A stretch of DNA of 64,000 nt from Fibrobacter sp. UWT2 (GTDB taxonomy: Bacteria; Fibrobacterota; Fibrobacteria; Fibrobacterales; Fibrobacteraceae): the NCBI RefSeq assembly GCF_900142545.1, contig NZ_FRBF01000012.1, positions 43,646-107,645 of the forward strand, in the 5' to 3' direction. This document shows, piece after piece, positions 27,560 through 36,176 of this stretch. A program made the position numbers and the translations under genes. Numbering within the stretch: the stretch's first letter is position 1; each line of letters starts with the position of its first letter. The notes under the pieces are model-generated. The model searched no databases and was not told the DNA's origin. It saw nothing but the letters and a program-made list of their open reading frames with translations.

Positions 27560-30034
27560 CTACAGCTTGATGCTGCAGCCCTTGGCGTTCCAGATTTCTT
27601 CGGCGTACTGCTTGATGGTACGGTCGGAACTGAACTTGCCCATGCGAGCGACGTTGAGGATGGCCTTTTCTGCCCAAGTCTTCTTGTCCAAGTATTCCTC
27701 GGCGACCTTCTTCTGCATGTCAATGTAGCTGCGGAAGTCTGCGCAGAGCAAGTAGGTGTCGTTGGTGAGGAGCTTTTCGGCAATGTGCTTGAACAGGTCC
27801 GGACGATCCGGGCTGAAGAAGCCAGAAGCAATCAGGTCGATCACGCGGCGCAGATCGTCGTCGTGTTCGTAGAAGTCGCGAGGACGGTAGCCCTTGGCGA
27901 GCAGGTCGGTGACTTCTTCCACGGTGAGGCCGAAGATGAAGATGTTGTCGTCGCCGACTTCTTCCTTCATTTCGACGTTAGCGCCGTCGAGCGTACCGAT
28001 GGTGAGTGCGCCGTTCAAGGCGAACTTCATGTTGCCGGTACCAGAGGCTTCGGTGCCTGCGGTCGAAATCTGTTCGGAGAGGTCTGCGGCCGGAATGATC
28101 TTTTCGGCGAAAGACACGCGGTAGTTTTCGAGGAACACCATCTTGAGCTTGCCCTTGCAAACCGGGTCGGCGTCGATGATTGCGGCCACGGCGTTAGCGA
28201 GGCGGATGATCTGCTTTGCCATCCAGTAACCCGGAGCGGCCTTACCACCGATCATGATGGTACGCGGCATGATTTCCTTGCCGTCCTTCAGCTGGATGTA
28301 CAGGTGAATGGCGTGCAGAATGTTCAAGAGCTGGCGCTTGTATTCGTGGATACGCTTGACCTGCACGTCGAAGAACGTGTTCACATCGACATCGACGCCC
28401 TGCGTTGCCTTGAGGTACTTGGCGAGGCGTTCCTTATTCTGCTTCTTGACAGCCATGAATTCCTTCTGGAACTTGGCGTCCTTTGCAAACTTTTCGAGCT
28501 TCTTGAGTTCATCGAGATCCTTGACCCAGCCTTCGCCGATCTTGGAGGTGATGAGTTCAGACATTGCCGGGTTAGCCTTGCGGACCCAGCGACGCGGCGT
28601 CACGCCGTTCGTCTTGTTGTTGAACTTTTCAGGCCACAGTTCGTAGAAGTCCTTGAAGAGCGTTGTCTTCAGGAGGTCGGAGTGGAGTGCTGCCACACCG
28701 TTCACGGCGAACGAACCCACGATGGAGAGGTAAGCCATGCGAACCATCTTGCAGCCGCCTTCTTCGATGAGGCTCATGCGGGCGAGGCGAGCGTTGTCGC
28801 CGGGCCACTTGAGGGACACCTGACGGAGGAAGCGTGCGTTGATTTCGTAAATAATCTGGAGGTGACGCGGCAGGAGCTTTTCGAAGAGGCTGACCGGCCA
28901 CTTTTCAAGAGCTTCGGGCATCAAGGTGTGGTTCGTGTAGGCGAACGTGTGCGTCACGATTTCCCATGCATCGTCCCATTCCAAGTTTTCTTCGTCGAGG
29001 AGGATACGCATCATTTCGGCGATAGAGATAGCCGGGTGCGTGTCGTTCAACTGGATGGCGACCTTTTCGGGGAACACCTTCCATTCGCCTTCATGGAGCT
29101 TCTTGAAGCGGCGGATGATGTCCTGCAGAGATGCAGAGCAGAGGAAGTACTGCTGCTTGAGGCGCAGTTCCTTACCGTTCATGGAAGCGTCGTTCGGGTA
29201 GAGCACTTTGGAAATGGTTTCGGAAAGTTCCATGTCCTGCACAGCGGCGATGTAGTCACCGTTGTTGAAGTAGCTGAGGCCGAAGTCGTCGGTGGACTTG
29301 GCGCTCCAGAGGCGCAGGTTGTTCACGGTGTTGTTCTTGTAACCCGGAATCGGAGTGTCGTAGGGGAGAGCGAGCACGTAGTCCTTGGTTTCCCAACGGT
29401 TGCGGAGCTTGCCCTTTTCGTCCATCCAGCTGACCACGTAGCCGTACATGGGCACCTTGACTTCGTTCGACGGACGGGCGATTTCCCACGGGTTGGTGAG
29501 ACGCAGCCAGTTATCCGGCTGTTCTTCCTGTTCGCCGTTCACGATTTTCTGGCTGAACATACCGTATTCATAGCGGATGCCCATACCGGTAGCCGGGAGT
29601 TCGAGCGTTGCCATGGAGTCGAGGAAGCAAGCGGCCAAGCGGCCGAGGCCACCGTTACCGAGACCGGCGTCGACTTCCTGTTCGCGGAGTTCTTCGAGAG
29701 TCATGCCGAGTTCGTCAAGAGCTTCGGTCACGGCGCTTTCGACGTCGAGGTTCAGCACGGAGTTGCCGAGGGTACGGCCAATCAAAAATTCGAGGGACAG
29801 ATAGTAGACGCGCTTCACGTCTTTCTGGTAGTAGGTTTCCTGGGTTTTGATCCAGCGGTCAACCAAGCGGTCGCGTACGGCGTAAGCGACGGCCAGGAAC
29901 TTTTCGTGGTCCGTCACGGTCGCGCTGTTACGGGCGAGCGTATGATGAATGTGGTCGGTGAATGCTTTGCGGAAAGATTCGGCATCGTTTCCGAGCACGG
30001 TCACTTCTTCAGCTTTTTTGAATGTTTTTGCCAT
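27560..30034 (-). CDS. glgP: Glycogen/alpha-glucan phosphorylase
   Basis: This 824-residue protein is a full-length glycogen phosphorylase, releasing glucose-1-phosphate from alpha-1,4-glucan with pyridoxal phosphate. Family blocks include VYYLSLEFLIGRTLGN, DAGLGNGGLGRLAACFLDS, GIRYEYGMFSQ, QLNDTHPAI, KTNGVTPRRW, VKRIHEYKRQLLN and the cofactor segment EASGTGNMKFALNGALTIGT, with the Schiff-base Lys in NMKF. The normal length and intact motifs suggest an active enzyme for using stored glycogen, which Fibrobacter is known to accumulate. It is transcribed away from the histidine-phosphatase lipoprotein gene. The ribosome site before the ATG is weak (GGGATTG). Confidence 0.97.
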   Translation of the reverse strand: MAKTFKKAEEVTVLGNDAESFRKAFTDHIHHTLARNSATVTDHEKFLAVAYAVRDRLVDRWIKTQETYYQKDVKRVYYLSLEFLIGRTLGNSVLNLDVESAVTEALDELGMTLEELREQEVDAGLGNGGLGRLAACFLDSMATLELPATGMGIRYEYGMFSQKIVNGEQEEQPDNWLRLTNPWEIARPSNEVKVPMYGYVVSWMDEKGKLRNRWETKDYVLALPYDTPIPGYKNNTVNNLRLWSAKSTDDFGLSYFNNGDYIAAVQDMELSETISKVLYPNDASMNGKELRLKQQYFLCSASLQDIIRRFKKLHEGEWKVFPEKVAIQLNDTHPAISIAEMMRILLDEENLEWDDAWEIVTHTFAYTNHTLMPEALEKWPVSLFEKLLPRHLQIIYEINARFLRQVSLKWPGDNARLARMSLIEEGGCKMVRMAYLSIVGSFAVNGVAALHSDLLKTTLFKDFYELWPEKFNNKTNGVTPRRWVRKANPAMSELITSKIGEGWVKDLDELKKLEKFAKDAKFQKEFMAVKKQNKERLAKYLKATQGVDVDVNTFFDVQVKRIHEYKRQLLNILHAIHLYIQLKDGKEIMPRTIMIGGKAAPGYWMAKQIIRLANAVAAIIDADPVCKGKLKMVFLENYRVSFAEKIIPAADLSEQISTAGTEASGTGNMKFALNGALTIGTLDGANVEMKEEVGDDNIFIFGLTVEEVTDLLAKGYRPRDFYEHDDDLRRVIDLIASGFFSPDRPDLFKHIAEKLLTNDTYLLCADFRSYIDMQKKVAEEYLDKKTWAEKAILNVARMGKFSSDRTIKQYAEEIWNAKGCSIKL

Positions 30035-30153
30035 AAGACAATCCCATGGGTTAGGTTTAAAATTTTACTCCATAAGTTTAGAAATATTTACGGGTTTTGT
30101 GTGGAGCAAAAAGTTAAATTAGGGGGATAGATAATAAACTAGAGGAAAAAACG

Positions 30154-31317
30154 ATGAATATGAAAAAGTTTGTAGCCCGCAAGGCTTTCCCCGTGATTTG
30201 CGCAGCTTTTATTTCCGTTGTTATTGCAGGCTGCGGTGACGATTCTTCCAATTCTGCTAAGGCTTCTGTTGATACGACTCCGGTGGTAAATCCGACCGAT
30301 AATACGACAACGGATCCTGCCACGGACCCGGCGACCGATCCTTCGACAAACCCCACGACGGACCCCGCTACTGATCCTGCTACCAATCCGGACAATCCGA
30401 CAACCGATCCTGCCACAGACCCGGCGACCGATCCGACAGACCCGGCCACGGATCCTGCAACAAATCCTGATCCGGCTGTGAATCCGGATCCGTCTACCGA
30501 TCCTTCTACAACGGTGTCCTCTTTTAATCGCGATCCGGCTGCCGCTGGTTTGGCTGTTACTCCCGATAGCACCGGCTTCTACGATGTGGGCGATGTGTAC
30601 AAGGCCGTGCCTGCAACATCCAAGTTGGTATTTGTGATGCGCCATGCCGAACGCCAGACGAGCGAAGGTCAGGAATCCCTTTTGACTGAAAAGGGTGTGG
30701 AACAGGCCTTGAGCGTTGGCGCCAAGCTTGTGGGTGGTGACGAATCCTTCTATTACTCTTCGACTGATTTTATCCGTACCCGTACGACCGCAGAAAACAT
30801 TGCCAAGGGCCGTGGTGAAACTGGCGTAGAAGTGGTTACTTGGGATGGAATCAACGGTGGCTACTTCTTGAAGGTTCCTTCTGATACCATGGATGCCTTT
30901 GTGAGAAACCGCGGCGGTTCCTGGAAGTTCATTTCTTCTTGGGCCTACGACGATCCGAATCCGTCTCGATTCACCAAGGACAAGATTCCGGAATACCTTT
31001 ATGAACTGATGCCGCGTGGTGACCAGTTCGTCAACGAGGTCGTCCTGGCAAATCTGCCGAACTGGAAACGCGTAAGTTTCCTTATCTCTCATGACCTCTT
31101 GATTGAACCGCTGATTGCTTATGCCTCTAACAGAACGGTCGACTTGAAGTTCTATGAAAGCGGTAAATGGGCCAACTACCTGTCCGGTATCGCCATCGTG
31201 GTGGACGAGTCCAATCTCGTGACGCTCCTCCCGGTTCGTGGAATTGACTTGGGTTACATGTATACCGAAAAGCATCAGGCTACGCTTGATTCTCTCGCCG
31301 CTCTGCAGAACCCGTAG
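30154..31317 (+). CDS. Histidine-phosphatase-superfamily lipoprotein with TDPA repeats
   Basis: The 387-residue protein has a lipoprotein signal with lipobox IAGC (Cys27). A low-complexity spacer follows (about residues 45-125), built of TDPATDP/TNPDP-type repeats. The folded domain carries VMRHAERQ with phospho-acceptor His164 after Arg163, and SHDLLIEP with the second catalytic His313, as in the histidine phosphatase (phosphoglycerate-mutase-like) superfamily. FYYSSTDFIRTRTTAENIA also fits the family. The substrate is unknown; an extracytoplasmic phosphatase held off the membrane by the repeat spacer is likely. AGAGGA lies 8 nt before the ATG. The DNA of the spacer is itself repetitive. Confidence 0.88.
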   Translation: MNMKKFVARKAFPVICAAFISVVIAGCGDDSSNSAKASVDTTPVVNPTDNTTTDPATDPATDPSTNPTTDPATDPATNPDNPTTDPATDPATDPTDPATDPATNPDPAVNPDPSTDPSTTVSSFNRDPAAAGLAVTPDSTGFYDVGDVYKAVPATSKLVFVMRHAERQTSEGQESLLTEKGVEQALSVGAKLVGGDESFYYSSTDFIRTRTTAENIAKGRGETGVEVVTWDGINGGYFLKVPSDTMDAFVRNRGGSWKFISSWAYDDPNPSRFTKDKIPEYLYELMPRGDQFVNEVVLANLPNWKRVSFLISHDLLIEPLIAYASNRTVDLKFYESGKWANYLSGIAIVVDESNLVTLLPVRGIDLGYMYTEKHQATLDSLAALQNP

Positions 31318-31335
31318 GACTTTCGGTTTTTCTCA

Positions 31336-32061
31336 ATGAAAGTTGCTGTTCTGGGTTCGACAGGACTTGTCGGCAAGAATGTCTTGAAATTGCTCGCACG
31401 CCTCCCGCAGGTGGTGCGAGTTTTTTGTCCCGTCCGTAGCATTCCCGATTTAAAGGATTTAGGGATTCTCGAAGGTGCTTTCAAAATCGACTTCAAGCAA
31501 GTGGATTTTGAACAGGACAACGATGCCATGCGTTTGTTTTTCTATGCGGGTTTTACCGGATGCGATGCAGTGGTGTGTTGCCTGGGTACCACCAGAAAAC
31601 AGGCGGGGGGCAAGGCCGCTCAGGAAAAGATAGACTTGAGGCTTCCTCTCAAGCTGGCAGCCATTGCCAAAAAGGCGGGCGTGAAAAATTTCTTATGCGT
31701 GAGTGCCATGGGCGCCGACTCTCATTCGCCGTACTTCTATAATCGTCTCAAGGGGCAGCTGGAAGAAGGCCTTGACATGATGGGCTTTGAAACGCTTACG
31801 CTTGTGCGGCCTTCGCTGTTACTCGGAAAGCATAAAGACAAACGATTTGGTGAAGATCTGTTGCAAAAGATTTTTGGCGCGCATCCGGAATGGCTTCCGG
31901 CGTATGTGCGCCCAGTGCATGCTGAAACGGTTGCTGCCCATTTGGTGACTTCCGTTTTGAAACCGCCTAAAGATCACGTGTGCGCGACGGATGGAAAAAT
32001 GGGCAAGCGGATTATCTATAATCGCGTGCTTGCCCAGACGAAAGTCGATAATTTGTTTTAG
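31336..32061 (+). CDS. NAD(P)-binding Rossmann protein (atypical SDR, HTATIP2-like)
   Basis: The 241-residue protein starts with a nucleotide-binding loop, VAVLGSTGLVGKNVLKLL (GxxGxxG). It contains DAVVCCLGTTRKQAGG and the segment KKAGVKNFLCVSAMGADSHSPYFYNRLKG, where the Y-x-x-x-K pair of the SDR superfamily is seen, followed by LTLVRPSLLLGKH. This pattern matches atypical short-chain reductases of the TIP30/HTATIP2 type, whose bacterial substrates are mostly unknown. It follows the lipoprotein gene by 18 bases, probably in one operon, and its stop is 3 bases from the convergent flavoprotein gene. Confidence 0.85.
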   Translation: MKVAVLGSTGLVGKNVLKLLARLPQVVRVFCPVRSIPDLKDLGILEGAFKIDFKQVDFEQDNDAMRLFFYAGFTGCDAVVCCLGTTRKQAGGKAAQEKIDLRLPLKLAAIAKKAGVKNFLCVSAMGADSHSPYFYNRLKGQLEEGLDMMGFETLTLVRPSLLLGKHKDKRFGEDLLQKIFGAHPEWLPAYVRPVHAETVAAHLVTSVLKPPKDHVCATDGKMGKRIIYNRVLAQTKVDNLF

Positions 32062-32064
32062 CGA

Positions 32065-33267
32065 CTATTTGAATTTCCAGAACTTGTACAGGTACTTTGC
32101 CGTTTGAACGGGCGTCTTCAAGAAGGCGCTCTTCTTGTATCCGCTAAGGGCGAATCCTTGCAGCACCTTGTAAAGTCCGATTTGATCTTCGCGGTTGATG
32201 GCCAGCAGGAATCTGCGGAACTTGTATTCGAAGTCGTGCATCTTGCCGAAGTAATTGTAGCAGCGAGTTTCGTACTGCTTCAGGAATGCCTTCGAAAGAT
32301 TGTCTGCCTTGAGACCTTGGTCTACGTATTCGGCGCAGAATCGACCGGCGCGCATCGCGGCAGCGATGCCACCACCCGTAAGCGGGTTGGTGTGGTGGGC
32401 GGCGTCGCCCACCAGGGCGAAGTGGTCGAGCGTGTAGTCCTTGAGGGTGCTGGAAACCGGAACCATTCCACCGACGGTATGGTTGATTTTTGCACCGGGG
32501 AAAAGCTTTTCGAGCCATTCCATGGTGACTTCGAGAATGTTTCCGCTGTGCTTGCCTGCGGCGAGGAAACCTGCGCCGAAGTTCGTCACGTTCGACTTTT
32601 GCTTCGGGAAACTCCAGATGTAGCCATCGTTGATAAAGTCGTGGCCTTGCCAGAAGGTCAAGTAGTCGGGCTTCGTCAAAAGCCCCTGGACCTGGATGTC
32701 GACACCCGTGCAAGTTTCGCGCGGATTCTGTGCGGACTTGAGTCCCACCATGCGACCGATGCGGCTTTCTACACCGTCGGCAGCGATGACCATTTTTGCA
32801 AAAATTTCCTGCGTGGCAGTTTCGGTGACGGAACCGCATCCGTCGCCTTTGCCCAGCACGACGCGGACCATGCGCTTGCCGCCTTCCACGGCACCCACGA
32901 ATTCGGCTCGGGCACATGTCTCTACCTGGGCGCCGTCATCGGCCGCCAGCTTTGCAAGCCACGGGTCAAAAATTTCGCGGTTCAGCATGATGCCGGTTCC
33001 CGGCTTGGGAACTTCGATGTTCACGCCGGCGGGGCCATAAATGTAGAGCCCGTTGATAATGCTTTCGATGCAGCTGTCGTCAATAGGACCGTAAGTCTGC
33101 AAGTCGGCGAGCGTCGTGCTTGCTTCGCCGCAGCGCACCGGGAACCCGATGCGTTCGCGCTTTTCGAGGAGCAGCACCTTGTGCCCTGCACGTGCTAAGT
33201 TTCTTGCGGCTACAGAACCGCCGGGCCCTGCGCCAATGACCACGACATCGTATTCGGAATTAAGCAT
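32065..33267 (-). CDS. Geranylgeranyl-reductase-family FAD oxidoreductase
   Basis: The 400-residue flavoprotein begins with DVVVIGAGPGGSVAARNLARAG (FAD-binding GxGxxG) and an ELEK-like acidic end. It continues with FPVRCGEAS, matching the CGE motif of the geranylgeranyl reductase family. The second FAD motif, ALVGDAAHHTNPLTGGGI, follows. Such enzymes saturate isoprenoid double bonds in quinones, chlorophyll side chains or archaeal lipids. The first eight bases of its frame overlap the end of a two-cluster ferredoxin gene, so the ferredoxin is probably the electron donor. In a bacterium with complex I, reduction of the menaquinone side chain is a reasonable guess; other isoprenoid substrates are possible. 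It ends 3 bases from a convergent gene. Confidence 0.9.
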   Translation of the reverse strand: MLNSEYDVVVIGAGPGGSVAARNLARAGHKVLLLEKRERIGFPVRCGEASTTLADLQTYGPIDDSCIESIINGLYIYGPAGVNIEVPKPGTGIMLNREIFDPWLAKLAADDGAQVETCARAEFVGAVEGGKRMVRVVLGKGDGCGSVTETATQEIFAKMVIAADGVESRIGRMVGLKSAQNPRETCTGVDIQVQGLLTKPDYLTFWQGHDFINDGYIWSFPKQKSNVTNFGAGFLAAGKHSGNILEVTMEWLEKLFPGAKINHTVGGMVPVSSTLKDYTLDHFALVGDAAHHTNPLTGGGIAAAMRAGRFCAEYVDQGLKADNLSKAFLKQYETRCYNYFGKMHDFEYKFRRFLLAINREDQIGLYKVLQGFALSGYKKSAFLKTPVQTAKYLYKFWKFK

Positions 33268-33451
33268 TGCCAGCCTCCTCGATCTTTAGCGCACCTACAG
33301 GGCACGCCTTGACGCAAATGCCGCACTTGATGCATTTTTCGGGGTCAATCTGCAAGTCGAGTCCGTACATGTCCAGGGCCATCTGGGGACAAATGCCCAC
33401 ACAGCCCGCACAGGCGAGACATACTTTTCTGTCGTGAACAAGCTTCTTCAT
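33260..33451 (-). CDS. Small 2[4Fe-4S] ferredoxin
   Basis: The 63-residue protein has two classic cluster motifs, C11-x2-C14-x2-C17-x3-CP and C40-x2-C43-x2-C46-x3-CP. It would be a cytoplasmic low-potential electron carrier. It overlaps the downstream flavoprotein gene by 8 bases, so the pair is translationally coupled and the ferredoxin is the likely reductant for that enzyme. GAGG of the TTGAGGATG region on the opposite strand is not its ribosome site; upstream on the minus strand is TCATCCTCA, which is poor. A TATATTC element lies 9-15 nt before the ATG. Confidence 0.93.
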   Translation of the reverse strand: MKKLVHDRKVCLACAGCVGICPQMALDMYGLDLQIDPEKCIKCGICVKACPVGALKIEEAGNA

Positions 33452-33477
33452 TGAGGATGAATATAGAAAAGTTACTA

Positions 33478-33511
33478 AGACGAGAGACGAGAGGCGAGAG
33501 ACGAGAGGAGC
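33478..33511. repeat. Short tandem repeat of GACGAGA units
   Basis: Four imperfect copies of a (G)AGACGAGAG unit lie between the ferredoxin gene and the GGDEF-EAL gene. The same unit occurs singly around the repeat at 27511-27556. Confidence 0.6.
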
Positions 33512-33539
33512 TATGTTGAAGAAAAATGAAGAAATCTTT

Positions 33540-33577
33540 CGTCTTTCGTCTGTAGGCCCGTAGGGCCGTTCTTTAGT
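33540..33577 (-). repeat. Dispersed intergenic repeat, copy 2
   Basis: CGTCTGTAG, a GGCCC/GGGCC hairpin, then CGTTCTTTAGTCT, matching the layout of 27511-27556 but with a different hairpin sequence. It sits directly after the GGDEF-EAL stop codon and could act as its terminator or mRNA end. Confidence 0.5.
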
Positions 33578-35266
33578 CTAGTATGCTACTTCGCCAGTCA
33601 GGCGTTTCTGGAAATCGTCGCGGACAAGGGGCTTGTCAAACAGGAATCCCTGCGCGCTTCCGCAATTGATTCCCTTGAGGTAGTCGGCCTGTTCCTGGGT
33701 TTCCACGCCTTCGGCGATTACGTCCTTGTCCAGTTCGCGGGCCATTTTCACCACGTTGCGGAGAATGACCTCGTCGTGGGAATTGGCCTTGCCGATATTA
33801 TTCAGGAGGGACTTGTCGATTTTGACGACGCTGACGTTGTAGTCCTTGAGCACGTTCAAGGTGGAGTATCCCGTGCCGAAGTCGTCGATGGCGACGCCGA
33901 TGTTGTTCTGGCGCATGATATCGATGAACTTCTTCATGGCGACAGTATCGTCAAAGTCGGAAACTTCGGTCAGTTCCACTTCGATGTACTTGCCGTCAAG
34001 TTCGTACTTGTGCAGGATTTCGAGAATGCGGTCCGCAAAATCTTCGTTGCGCAAATGCAACTTGGAAAAGTTCGAAGAAATGCGGACGGGTTCGATTCCT
34101 GCCTTCACCCAATCGTGAATGTCGTTACAGGCGGTCTCGAAAACGTAAAAGTCCAGTTCGCAGATGGTGCCTTCGCGTTCCAGAACGGGAATGAAGTCCA
34201 TGGGGGGCACGATGGTCTTGTGACGGATCCAGCGCACCAGGGCTTCGGCGCCGTTTATGACTTTGTCTGTCAGGCTAATCTTGGGCTGGTAGAACACCAC
34301 CAGTTCGCGGTTCCTGAGGGCGTTGTGGAACTCGCTGGAGATTTCTCTCTGGTGGATAGACTGGATCTGCATTTCCTTGGTGAAGAACACCACGTCGCGG
34401 TTCTTGATCGCTCTTGCGGCCATCATTGCCGTGGAGGCGTTGTTCAAGGCGTCGCCTACGATAACGTTTTCTTCGATGGGGTAGACGCCCATACGGGTCT
34501 GAATGCGGGCTTCTACGGGTTTGGGGCCCTGGCTCAAGCTCAGTTCCGTATTCCTGAACTTTTCGATAAATTCTTTTTGGCGATCCTTTTTGGTCAGAAC
34601 GAAGAAGTTGTCGCCACCCAGTCTTGCAATCAGTTCGGTTTTGTCCAGGAACAGGAGAATCTGCTTTACGAAGGTCCTAAGGGCGAGGTCGCCCATCTGG
34701 TTGCCCATAGACTTATTAATATACTTGAAGTTCTTCAGGTTAATAAAGAAGGCTGTATAGTCCTTGAGGTTTTCTCTGATGAACTGCTGGGTAAAGGCGA
34801 AAATGCCTGCCTGGTTGTAGGCTCCGGTCATGCCGTCGAAAATGGCGACCTTGCGGGTGTTGCCCATGAGACGGGCGCGGCCAGTGAGAATAAAGAAGTC
34901 CCAACTCAGCAACTGGACGAACTTTCTTTCGTTTTCCGTAAAGGAGTGGCCTTCGATAGGGTGGGCCTGGAAGGTGAAAGATCCCTGCTCGCCGGTGGTC
35001 ATGGTTTCGGAAAAATCGGGGGTAGCCGGTAAATTCGGCAATTTTTCCTTATCGTGGAAAGCTGTAAATTCCCCGGAAATCCCGTTAGGCGCAAATTGGC
35101 TGACCGGTGCATAGAAATTGCAGTGGATCAGGCCGATATTTGCGCTTTTGGCAAGAAGCGGGAGATGTCTGGACATAAGGGCGAATATTTCGTCTGTACT
35201 AAAGACCGGGCCCAAGAGCTTGGACCTGAAATCAAGATAGATATCATTGTACAAAGGAATATCCAT
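33578..35266 (-). CDS. GGDEF-EAL protein; cyclase half degenerate, phosphodiesterase half intact
   Basis: The 562-residue product has an N-terminal region of about 135 residues of unknown type, a GGDEF-like domain (about 138-300) and an EAL domain (about 310-560). In the cyclase half the signature is GGDNF (217-221) and the usual metal-binding Asp strand reads INLKNFK, so catalysis is unlikely. The EAL half has EALVRW (340-342), ELTE, DDFGTGYS, KIDKSLL and EGVETQEQ, so c-di-GMP hydrolysis is likely. The start at 35266 is chosen for GAGG 5 nt upstream; an in-frame extension to 35368 runs through the promoter. No membrane segment is visible. With the HD-GYP protein this makes two predicted c-di-GMP phosphodiesterases in the window and no evident active cyclase. 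Confidence 0.9.
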   Translation of the reverse strand: MDIPLYNDIYLDFRSKLLGPVFSTDEIFALMSRHLPLLAKSANIGLIHCNFYAPVSQFAPNGISGEFTAFHDKEKLPNLPATPDFSETMTTGEQGSFTFQAHPIEGHSFTENERKFVQLLSWDFFILTGRARLMGNTRKVAIFDGMTGAYNQAGIFAFTQQFIRENLKDYTAFFINLKNFKYINKSMGNQMGDLALRTFVKQILLFLDKTELIARLGGDNFFVLTKKDRQKEFIEKFRNTELSLSQGPKPVEARIQTRMGVYPIEENVIVGDALNNASTAMMAARAIKNRDVVFFTKEMQIQSIHQREISSEFHNALRNRELVVFYQPKISLTDKVINGAEALVRWIRHKTIVPPMDFIPVLEREGTICELDFYVFETACNDIHDWVKAGIEPVRISSNFSKLHLRNEDFADRILEILHKYELDGKYIEVELTEVSDFDDTVAMKKFIDIMRQNNIGVAIDDFGTGYSTLNVLKDYNVSVVKIDKSLLNNIGKANSHDEVILRNVVKMARELDKDVIAEGVETQEQADYLKGINCGSAQGFLFDKPLVRDDFQKRLTGEVAY

Positions 35267-35293
35267 TACATCCTCAACATACCAAAACCGCGC

Positions 35294-35325
35294 CAAAATT
35301 ACAAAAAATTTACACCGGTTGCAAC
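35294..35325 (-). promoter_or_regulatory. Candidate promoter of the GGDEF-EAL gene (GTTG-N20-TAATTTTG)
   Basis: On the minus strand GTTG (35325-35322), 20 nt, then TAATTTTG (35301-35294), 27 nt before the ATG. Elements and spacing are identical to those at 1729-1760. Confidence 0.5.
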
Positions 35326-35505
35326 TGTTTTTCCTTTTAAAAGGGCATAAATGTGTTGCATATCTCACAATATATGTTTTTTCTGAGGAGTGTGTGCATC
35401 ATGTCTTAAAAAACAATCTTGAATGTTAGACTATTCTAACTTAAAATACTATATTACATTCATCTTTTCTTTGCTCTTTAGGCTCTCTCCCTTACTCTAA
35501 AAAGC

Positions 35506-35514
35506 TATCTTTAC
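35506..35514 (+). promoter_or_regulatory. Candidate -7 promoter element of the nuo operon
   Basis: TATCTTTAC lies 26 nt before the nuoB ATG. An alternative sigma-70-like pair, TTGAAT (35419-35424), 17 nt, TAAAAT (35442-35447), lies further up and would give a leader of about 90 nt. The ribosome site region reads GAGGTAACCTC, a perfect 11-nt palindrome that could fold over the Shine-Dalgarno sequence. Confidence 0.4.
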
Positions 35515-35540
35515 GCTCGCATTTAAAGAGGTAACCTCCT

Positions 35541-36176
35541 ATGAGTAATGAGGCAGAAAAGCCGAATTTCATTACGACTTCTCTTGACTTTTTGGTCAAT
35601 TGGGGCCGTACGAACTCCCTATGGCCGTTTCCGTATGGTACGGCATGCTGTGCAATCGAATTCATGAGTACCGAAGTGGGCCGTTACGACTTGTCACGTA
35701 TCGGGTCAGAATACGTCCGCTTTACGCCGCGCCAGTCCGATGTGCTGCTTGTGGCTGGTACGATTTCTTACAAGCAGGCTCCGATTCTCAAGCGCATGTA
35801 CGAACAGATGGCAGAACCCCGCTGGGTGATCGCCATGGGTGCTTGCGCCAGCTCTGGCGGTTTCTATGACTGCTACTGCACGGTGCCGGGCATTGACCAC
35901 ATTATTCCGGTGGATGTCTATATCGGCGGTTGCCCCTCTCGCCCGGAAGCCTTCTTCGAAGCCATGTTTGATTTGCAGAAGAAGATCAAGGACGAATCCT
36001 ACATGAAACAGCGCGCCGAACGCGTGAAAGACCAGCTCGAAATGATCAAGGCGAAGACCGAACAGGCTAAGGCGGAAGCACGCGAGTTCGCTCGTGAAAA
36101 GACTGCCGAACTCAAGGAATTCGTGACGGAAAAAGAGCAGGAACTTGTCAAGAAAGCCCAGTTCTGGAAGGAGTAA
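35541..36176 (+). CDS. nuoB: NADH-quinone oxidoreductase subunit B (NuoB) with helical C-terminal extension
   Basis: The 211-residue protein contains the N2-cluster ligands of NuoB: adjacent Cys36-Cys37 in GTACCAIEF, Cys102 in GACASSGG and Cys131 in GGCPSRPE. N2 is the last Fe-S cluster before quinone. Residues from about 145 to the end form a charged, probably coiled-coil tail (KAKTEQAKAEAREFAREK), absent from typical NuoB of about 160-220 residues with different ends. It is the first gene of the complex I operon; nuoA, which normally precedes it, is missing. Confidence 0.95.
   Translation: MSNEAEKPNFITTSLDFLVNWGRTNSLWPFPYGTACCAIEFMSTEVGRYDLSRIGSEYVRFTPRQSDVLLVAGTISYKQAPILKRMYEQMAEPRWVIAMGACASSGGFYDCYCTVPGIDHIIPVDVYIGGCPSRPEAFFEAMFDLQKKIKDESYMKQRAERVKDQLEMIKAKTEQAKAEAREFAREKTAELKEFVTEKEQELVKKAQFWKE

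Noticed and set aside
27785..30130. Long open frame opposite glgP (781 codons)
   Set aside because: glgP is unmistakable on the other strand; the opposite translation is Val/Glu/Phe-rich without recognisable domains.
30290..30520. Tandem DNA repeat considered as a CRISPR or VNTR locus
   Set aside because: It encodes the TDPATDP spacer of a lipoprotein in frame; units are short, without unique spacers.
35247..35429. 60-codon open frame upstream of nuoB considered as nuoA
   Set aside because: Its translation is not hydrophobic enough and lacks NuoA motifs; it overlaps the GGDEF-EAL gene and its promoter.
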